64,000 nt of DNA from Saccoglossus kowalevskii (lineage: Eukaryota > Hemichordata > Enteropneusta > Harrimaniidae). The notes beneath the pieces were generated by a model. That model was not told the origin of the DNA, did no database searches, and saw only the letters and a list, made by a program, of their open reading frames with translations. The DNA is taken from the NCBI RefSeq assembly GCF_000003605.2, contig NW_003122423.1, positions 1,935 to 65,934 on the forward strand, written 5' to 3'. A program made the position numbers and the translations under genes. Positions 55,167 through 64,000 of the stretch are shown here, piece by piece (positions within the stretch are counted from its first letter, which is position 1; each line of letters begins with the position of its first letter).

Positions 55167-57124
55167 GCTGCGCGCTGAATCAGTGTCGAGGTCACTCATG
55201 CCGAAATACGAATCAGACTCGCATGCTCAAGAAAGCACAATAAAGTTGCGGTTTTTCGTGCAAACACGACATGTTTGGTTTATCAGTGATTTTTACGCTT
55301 TCAGAACGTTTCTGCATATTTGGGACTAATGTAGCGTTGGTAAGAGATAAATGCGGGATATGAAAGTTTAAAAACAAAATGAAATGTAAACGTTAAGCGC
55401 CATTGAGCTAGCCAACGGCAATCGTATTTGTCAATGTTCTATGGTGTGCGTGTATGCTGCCCTCTAGCGATACCTGAACGAGATGATATATTTCAAATCA
55501 ATTGAATTGACCAATTGTCTCTTTTAACTCCAAAATGCCCCGAGGGTGTGCGTCAATTTCACGAAAATAGACTTTTTGACGAAATAAATTTTGTTTGAAA
55601 TTGCTTCTGTGTTGAGACGCGTTGGAAAGCCTATTAGTTGAGAACTGAATGATATCACCGACGTACAAGAGAATGACCTTATTAAAAAGCGGTTGACCCA
55701 TTCCAGTGAAGTGAAGACGGCTAGTTAATCGTCAGTATTGAGGGTACCGACGGTTCAATAGTGAAGTGGCGAGAATTGGAGTTGCACAAAGTATATGGGT
55801 TCATCCAAGAGGAAACAATTGTTGGTGTATAAGACATGACTAGAAGTACTACTAAGTACAGTCTATTCGGCATGCAAAATGATGGACACGATAAGACGGG
55901 GCACGGAGTTGAAACGCCAGTGACTAGTACTGACAAGAGATAAGCGCACCTGGCATAATATCAATGAACTATTTTGCTCGATATGTAATGTTATTGTGAA
56001 ATATAATGTCTTACAATTTTCAGTTGTCTGTTTTTCACGTGTGTCGGTTCACTTATTCTGAAATGGGACAAGCTTTAGCACCACGGTGATCGAAGGGCTA
56101 CAAAATTGCAAATGTCATTTAGAATAATTATACGTGATATACTGTATAAATCGCGCTGGTCTTTCATCAAAAATCAAATTTTAGTTCTGAATCAACTTTC
56201 TGTATCGGGTTATGTATTAAACTACACACAATATATTTAATATTTAAAGTTTGTTGCGATCCCAGCATCCTCTGAACCATTGCCTTCCACTGCCTTATCC
56301 ATTCATTAGTGTAACAAGGTAAACTGGTTAAAATTCTTACTAATTGTTTTCCACACTTAGTTACACCTTTTAAATCAAAATTCCATTCCCTTGTATCGAG
56401 AGTCAACAATAAGCACGATTTCTGCCAGCCTTTAATTACAAACCCATTTTCCCAACTGTCATAGAGTCACTAGTTTGTGATCTGGATGATGTGAGTGAGA
56501 CGCTTTTAAAAGGACGCGGGTATAAATAAAAGTCAACCAAATTAAATACACAGTTAATTTGAAATGGATTTGTGTATGATTGCATTGCCGACAACTGTGT
56601 GGTACAATTGAAGGACAAACTGAGTGAAAGGGATACCTACGCTGACCCAGGGGGTGGAATGTATAGTGTTTCCTGACTGAAGGCTGGCCACAATCGCCAA
56701 ATAGGGGTAATTACCGGCATAGGCGTCACTGCGCTTTTACTCAAATCTTTCCGTATTGTGAATGATGAAGGTGTGTTATAATTAAAAATAGTCTGAATTT
56801 GGATACACCCTTTCACATCCTGTGGATGGGTAATGTTGCAAACTGATCTTATTTAGAACAATGCTACTCCGCTGTGGTCAGTTCTGAAAGACGCTATTTT
56901 GTTCGTGCTCTGTAAAACAGGTTTGGCTGATACGATTTACCACACACTCTTTTTCTGAATCTAAACAAAGTGAACTAAATAAGGAGGTACCTTTCTTAAA
57001 CCCGAAGGTAAAATTACAAGTACACCTGTTAAAGTGTATACAAACTACTATCTATACTATTTTAAAATCTTATGAACCAAAAACTGAAAATGTATTCATT
57101 AATAACAAATACCTCCATCTCTAG
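55167..57124. other. Upstream flank, nothing recognised
   Basis: AT-rich sequence with only short chance frames. No repeat, RNA gene or coding homology was recognised. Confidence 0.5.
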
Positions 57125-58360
57125 TGATATGATTGTGACCTAGGGGACACCACGGTACGACATTGTGACCCAGGGGCCCGAGAAACGAAGGTAACGTAGG
57201 GGACACCTTGACATTATATGGTGACCCAGGGAGAACGAGATGATACGAGGTGGTGATCTATGGGACTCCATGTTACGATATTGTGAGGGCATCAATGATA
57301 TGACGGCGATATATGAGGTGCCAATGATTCGATTTGGCGATATAGGATGCATCAATGATACGACTTGTATAAGGGGTACCAATGATTCGATTTGCCGACA
57401 TAGGGTGCATCAATGATATGACGGCGATATATGAGGTGCCAATGATTCGATTTGGCGATATAGGATGCATCAATGATATGACGGCGATATATGAGGTGCC
57501 AATGATTCGATTTGGCGATATAGGATGCATCATGATACGACTTGTATAAGGGGTATCAATGATTCGATTTGGTGATATATGGTTTACCAATGATCATATG
57601 ACTTGTATAAGGGGTACCAATGATTCGATTTTGGCGATATAGGATGCATCAATGGTACGACTTGTATAAGGGGTACCAATGATTCGATTTGGCGATATAG
57701 GGAGCATCAATGATACGACTTGTATAAAGGATACCAATGATTCGATTTGGCAATATATGGTTTACCAATGATCATGTGACTTGTATAAGGGGTACCAATG
57801 ATTCGATTTGGCGATATAGGATGCATCAATGATACGACTTGTATAAGGGGTACCAATGATTCGATTTGGCGACATAGGGTGCATCAATGATGCGACTTGT
57901 ATAAGGGGTACCAATGATTCGATTTGGCAATATATGGTTTACCAATGATCATGTGACTTGTATAAGGGGTACCAATGATTCGATTTGGCGATATAGGATG
58001 CATCAATGATACGACTTGTATAAGGGGTACCAATGATTCGATTTGGCGACATAGGGTGCATCAATGATACGACTTGTATAAGGGGTACCAATGATTCGAT
58101 TTGGCAATATATGGTTTACCAATGATCATGTGACTTGTATAAGGGGTACCAATGATTCGATTTGGCGATATAGGATGCATCAATGATACGACTTGTATAA
58201 GGGGTACCAATGATTCGATTTGGCAATATATGGTTTACCAATGATCATGTGACTTGTATAAGGGGTACGAATGATACGATTGTGATTTAGGTAGAAGGTA
58301 CAATCGATCGATCTAGAGTGCGTCATAGATACGAACCAATGATATGACAGTGATTTAGTT
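57125..58360. repeat. Satellite array with nested 29/58/177-bp periodicity
   Basis: The core monomer of 58 bp is itself two diverged halves, CAATGATTCGATTTGGCGAT... (31 bp) and CAATGATACGACTTGTATAA... (27 bp). Monomers of 58, 58 and 61 bp form a 177-bp higher-order unit. The marker CAATATATGGTTTACC recurs at 57751, 57928 and 58105, exactly 177 bp apart, then at 58224. A variant of it lies at 57573. The central units are nearly identical; both edges (57125-57290 and 58270-58360) are decayed, single-half-type units. Minus-strand frames such as 57273-57590 (SPNRIIGTSYIA repeats) are only the repeat translated. Confidence 0.95.
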
Positions 58361-58361
58361 G

Positions 58362-58397
58362 GTCTGTCTGTCTGTATGTCTGTGTGTCTGTGTGTCG
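58362..58397. repeat. (TCTG)n / (TGTG)n microsatellite
   Basis: Imperfect TCTG and TGTG units directly abutting the distal edge of the satellite array. Confidence 0.9.
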
Positions 58398-61300
58398 GCA
58401 CATCATGCCATGTCGCTAATACATCAAGGGATGGTACTTGCGCGTTGACCGATGATTTTTGTTATGTCATACCAATTTATGTTTAATTCGATAAACCTGG
58501 TTCGTGCTCGACTATATATCATTTAAAGCCTATGAATGACGTCATGAACACCTGGAGTTTCTGATAATATGTCTATGATTAACCGGCAATCGGATTAACA
58601 GCGGATAAACACATCTCGGTCATTATGCGATATATTCTTCTATATAGTTCAGTATTGCAAACACGTGACACCATGTACCCAATGAGGTAAAGTGATGACT
58701 AGTAGTTTTCAAACAAATAGTAATAAGCACTGGCACTCCGTCTCAAAGAATATGTTCCATATTGAATAGAACAATTACCATTTATCTGATCCATTCTGCC
58801 AGGATAGGAAATATCAAACTAAATTCCCATCGACAGTCGTATTTGCGTACGCAATTTTCAGAAATTGAATTGAGTTATTTCTTTCAAAGTGTCAAGAAAT
58901 ATTGACTCCGAGAGTGGCAATTTATATTTCAAATTCAATCGATTTATAGAAAAAATGTCATTCTTAGTGGGCTGTAGTACTAATAACAAATTGTATTTTT
59001 TCTCAGTAACAGTTAATATATTTAATATATTATGGACGCAGATCTCACGCGCTAGAAAGCGGTAGCCTTGAAGCGAGACTCATTCCCGTGTCAACCTTAA
59101 TCCGAAAATAAATAATATTTGTTATTAACAATATAATACGAAAAAGGAACGCTTAATGACTGGAGTCAAGGCATCGTGCTATCAAGGTTATAAGTTTATG
59201 ACAGCCAACATTTGACGAAAAGTATCCTGGTACCTATATTTGAAACATTATTATTGTTAATATCATGAGAGAATTTGGAACACGTGGATTGGTTGACTGT
59301 TTTCAGCTCGGTTGACGTAGAGTGGTTGTGATGCAGATACATGGAGGTGCCTAACCAGTCAAGTGAATGCACAAATGGCGTGACAGATAAAAAGCCATTA
59401 TTAAGACAGGGTCAATGATTGTCAACTTTTCTCGAGAACAGCCGTCTTATTTGTTCTCCTGGATAAGACGAGAAGGAGATAGAAGGAGATTCAAATCTCG
59501 CGGATGATCTCGTGGAATCCCGGATTGACCCAGGGGTCAACAAAGCCGTATGAAAAGATGCTTTCTGTATGATGAGTATTAAAGTGCTGATGTATGCCAC
59601 GAGTCATCACATCCCCCACGTGACCTGGTATGATTACGCCCTTCCATTTACTTCCTTCCTAGTCACATTTCACTTAGTCCCGTACATTAGTTAACTCTTT
59701 TATCAAAATTGTTATACAAATTTATACTAGATACCTGTCATTAAGTCCTAATCTAAGAATATATATTACTGCTTGGCAAGATGAGTTTAATGATCATACT
59801 GGTTATTAAAACTGGATATCTTAAGAACCATTATTAATTTCATACCATGTAATTGTCGTCTTATAGTTTTGTCGCGATCGTCCACGTGTCGATACCTAAG
59901 CCTGATAGGCAGCAGACAATTGTCAACAGTTTTCTTTTCATTAAGAATTAACTTTCCACAGTCATCCTGTACCATTTTGTCGTCTCAGAACAAAGAGGAG
60001 GCAATGTTTTACTAAGCTTGATTGAAATTGAAATTTTTCAATATGGGTTTAGATGAAAGTTGAACCCCAGGGTCATCATTTCCCTGTTTGAAAGATGGAT
60101 GCAACTGAATATGACACTTAGTCAGATTCTCGGTATCTGTCTAAGGTCAGAGGCCAACTTCAATTAGTACCCGATTCAATGAAGATGAAACTGCGAGCGA
60201 TCTTCAGCAGAGCAAGCAATCATTAATCGCCCTTATTAACCGTCAATTTGTGGACAGATATCGAGAGTAAAGACACGACCATTTAGTCAACGATCCGAGA
60301 CAAAAACGATACGCGTTGCTCCTTGATTGGAAATACCGACAAAGAATCGGGTGCAGTCATCTGTTTTGATTTGTTCGACATGATTTGTTGACATGGATAA
60401 TGTTGCATCCGGGTACTTGGCAATTTTCAGAACCGTACTAACGGACTAAAATAACAAAGCAGTATAACAAACTAAACTTGAATACAGTTTGTTGGAAAAT
60501 CGTTATTTTCTTATCGTCAAATTTACCCTTTATATAAAGTATGCCAGAGAACACGGAGTATAAAAGATAATTCTGGAAACAAAACCATACACATGATTTA
60601 GGGTCCGGATCCGGATACCCGAATTATCATAAAATAGAGTAACCGTGTCTAGAATACCAAACATAATTCATTTGGGATATTTGCATATTGGATGAGGACA
60701 GTACTTAGTATGAGTACTAATATGGGCCTATGTGATGGCCCTCTTCCAGTGTTGCTAATGAAAGAACCCAGATATCATAGTGGATTTCCGCCTCATGTAT
60801 CCTTTTTATGTACAAAAGTACAAAGTTATGGTCGGGACTTTCATATATGTAAATAAGCAACTTTTCCCGTGTATCTTAGTAATATAAAATAATAATAAAA
60901 AAACATCCCCGAAAGTCTGGACTTTTTTTCATAATGAAGAAATGAGAGCATTTGCCATGACGATGAATGCGACGAGTGCCCGGCAGTTCGCATATGGCAT
61001 TAGAGGGACAAATAAGATCACTATAGCGGAGCAAACGACGTGGCTAAAGAAACAGGTGACACCCTATATACAACTCATGCTGTTACAGGCTCTATTGCCA
61101 CGGAGACGTCCTTTCATGCCAATCTGCGACCAAAGCTGTTGTCTTTCCCATTGAAAATTGAACCGATAAGTTGCACTGATCGGTAAACAGTTAATATGTG
61201 ACGTCACTGTAGCAAGATACGTGAACGCATCTCAGAAAAGATTCTCACACAAACATAAAATTCTTTTAACATATGTTATTATTCCGTTTTGTTAATCTGA

Positions 61301-64000
61301 TTTAAACGTGAATAATTTCTGACACTCGGCGTCACATCAGTTTAACTATAGAGAAGTATTGTCAGTGTGATCAGAACGTGCCATACTGGTCATCAAATAG
61401 ACAGCAAACGACTTCATTGCTATTGTAACTGTTAACATATGTTAAAATGAAAGAAGAAGACATGGGAGATATTTCTGATTGTATTGGTTGTATGTTTGTT
61501 AAATAACACGTGTGGTTAAAGTGGGTGTTAAAAGTTCTAAAAGTGAACTTCACTCGCGACCATGGTAACAGTTATCAGGTGAAATAAGAACGGATGACTC
61601 GCTTCAATGGGTGATCTTTCTCACGGAGTAATGACAATGGCGTTGTCAATCCTGGTCTAACAACTACAAGACAGTTAACGACTTCTTCAATAAGTGGGAA
61701 GTCAATCTCAGTGCTAAGACGTATTGTCACTGTTATCACTGATGCGATCGTAACCGTGTGAATACTCAGTAGCTGAGATATAGGAAACACATGATCAATA
61801 TTAAGACATTTTCATGGCATTGGTCCAAATTGAAATCGACGTTTGATATATAATAAAGCAATGTGTCAAATATTGATAAGAAATCGCATAAAAGTCACAG
61901 CGAGTGCAAACAGTATAGCATTGCTTTTATAGAGGGCGCTATATACGCACCATCGAACAACATAGTACACTGTAAGCGGATTGTGTGTAGCCCTGCTCAA
62001 CAAGAAAGATGACAAAATATAATACAGTTCATCTGGGAAAAACAGTACATTGACGTTCTTGAGGGCTATATTCAAGCTTACACAGATGTGTTTTGACAAT
62101 GACAACTATGTCTTATATTTTTGCCAGAGGTATAGTCTTGTATATAGAGGTATATATGTTATTGACTTGGTGAAGAAAGATGAGTTACAACAATTGCAAT
62201 ATCTCAGTAAAGTAAATTTTTCATGAATGGTTTGATTTTGAGAAAAAGAATTCTGCTTCCCGCAAGGGTTGTCGGGAACACGATTGTAAGTTCCGAAGTT
62301 TTGCGCCCAAAATTATGAATTATTCTGATATTACTGCTTGTCGGGAAAATCACCGCCATCATTGTTCAAAATGTCAAATGCCACTTTTTAGTTGGCTCTT
62401 CATTTAATTGATGTATTCATCACGTTTTGCCGTCCAATTGTCATCTGTTATGTGTTTGTTTATCGACAAATGAAGTGACTTTGTGTTCCAAACAAATTTC
62501 CCCCTTGAATGTTAATAAGTTGCCATAGTGATGAAAGAATCAAACTCTGATAAAGACATTTGATAAGTTAAATTTGGGCTTTCTGTGTGAAATAAACCAC
62601 ATTTTCAGCGGCTGCATATCATTTGAATAGAAAGCAATAGCGGCGGTAGACATCTAAAAGTTGACGGATCCTCTACCATTCAGCAGACGTCAAAGGGTCC
62701 GATGCAGTCCCTAAAAAGCCCGAAAGGTTGAAACTTTATTAAAATGCTTCCGTGTGTTTCTCAGTTGCCTGTCAACGGTCTATACACCAATTTTCGCTTT
62801 GTCTGGACATTTTTTTGCATTGGTGATATTTTTGCTCAGTTCCACTCTCAAGGGAGGAAGGGTGCTACGGAGACAACAATCAGGTGGGAGTCAGTGCACG
62901 TTTATTTTCGAGATTTCTCTCGGAGCTTCAAATCGCCGTTTTCAAGTCGACGGACTGACGGCATCGAATGCCAGTCACTAATTGAACTATTTGTGTCACA
63001 GACGGATGAAACCCGAATACAAACTGCCGCGAATTCAAAGTGGAATTTGTATCACGAATGACAAAGTAATGAATACTAAGACGTATATTTCCCATCCATC
63101 GATCAGATGGTGATCACTGATTAATTGATTCAAAGTTTGTGTATTCTTCAGGCGCATACAAAGAACATCCAACACACGCACAATTTACACACACAAGCAC
63201 ATACGCACACAACTTTACGAACACGTACTATTATAACTTCCCTAACTACGCGGATGCAACATTATCCATCTTTACTATGTCGCATATTGGAGTATGCCAT
63301 GTGATATTCCCCGAAGCCAATCCACTTAAGAGTATATCATCATATCCGTCCGTTGTAAGCGGCCGTCGACTCCAAACGTATCCTCGCCACTCTATTCCTA
63401 CACCCCCAGAGTCCCCGCCTCTATATTCCCATGTTCATTTTGAATTGGCCGAGTAAAGCGGGCAGTCAGAACGCAACAGATTGGACATTTCATTGATTCT
63501 ACGAGCCCTAATTAGTATTCATAGTTATAAATCAGATTTATCTTTATCCGCGAAGCAAACTGAAAGGAAAACCACCAAGATATAATCTCTCCGATCGATA
63601 TTTTATTGTGTATATTGCTTGGACAATGCGTCATGTGATTACTGTCAAGTGAAATTGATGTCGCGCGCCTGGACCACAAACAAGCCTTAGACTTTCCATA
63701 AAAATATTAAAACTAAAATAAAACTAACTAATTATTGGAACAATATAATCCCATCCGGGGAAGAGAAGCTTTGAAAATCATCCCCAAAATAATGATTTTT
63801 TTTTGCAACACTTTACTGGACTTTAAAATCTTCTAAACAGACGAACGCCGGGCCGGGCAATGCATATCAAAGTGCCATGACTAATGACACGCCGTTTCGG
63901 TTTTCGCACATAAAATTTTACGATTCTGTGCAATTACACAATTTTCGATAAAAGAACCAGCAACCAGTAAACAAGACAAAGGAGTGGAAAATTCTGGCCC
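58398..64000. other. Distal upstream flank, no gene recognised
   Basis: AT-rich DNA with chance frames of up to about 105 codons (62744-63061 and 63139-63456, plus), none resembling a known family. A CA-rich tract lies at about 63166-63223. No neighbouring gene is reached within the window, so the Pax6 regulatory domain may continue beyond it. Confidence 0.5.
63166..63223. repeat. Degenerate CA-rich simple sequence
   Basis: Repeated ACAC words with interruptions over about 60 bp. Simple-sequence DNA that also creates a Thr/His-rich chance frame. Confidence 0.7.

Noticed and set aside
57273-57590. 105-codon minus-strand frame with repeated peptides
   Set aside because: It is the satellite array translated; the peptide repeats follow the 58-bp DNA period.

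Overview
This window comes from an animal nuclear genome. It is AT-rich and intron-rich, full of microsatellites, and dominated by non-coding DNA. I can support one protein-coding gene: a complete Pax6 (eyeless-class) transcription factor gene on the minus strand. It runs from a start codon at 44231 to a stop at 2357, about 41.9 kb for only 1,344 coding bases. Seven coding exons (13, 347, 238, 144, 83, 424 and 95 coding bp) join in frame through GT-AG introns with matching phases. They give a 447-residue protein with an N-terminal paired domain, a linker, a serine-50 homeodomain, a Pro/Ser/Thr-rich tail and the terminal YWPRIQ. The start [14 protein letters not shown], the linker wording and the C-terminus fit a marine invertebrate bilaterian (for example a lophotrochozoan or a hemichordate). 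I cannot choose between these without a search.

Layout. 1-2356: 3' UTR and downstream flank. 2357-5528: C-terminal and homeodomain exons, close together; a long TTA microsatellite sits 28 nt inside the intron that splits the homeodomain. 5529-25819: a 20.3 kb intron holding two recent tandem duplications, an AT run, a hairpin and several compositionally balanced blocks that could be enhancers. 25820-26057: end of the paired domain plus linker. 26058-30699: a 4.6 kb intron with an unusually stop-poor block. 30700-31046: most of the paired domain in a single exon. 31047-44218: a 13.2 kb intron with a cluster of YY1/Pho-type CGCCAT motifs near 41 kb. 44219-44231: the tiny first coding exon. 44232-64000: 5' flank, with a candidate non-coding first exon and TATA-type promoter near 55 kb, and a 1.2 kb satellite at 57.1-58.4 kb with nested 29/58/177 bp periodicity.

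No second gene, tRNA, rRNA, CRISPR array or recognisable transposon coding region was found. The remaining open reading frames look like chance frames in non-coding DNA or are built from repeats. The gene-to-DNA ratio is what is expected of a developmental regulator surrounded by its own cis-regulatory DNA. Which blocks are functional cannot be decided from one sequence.
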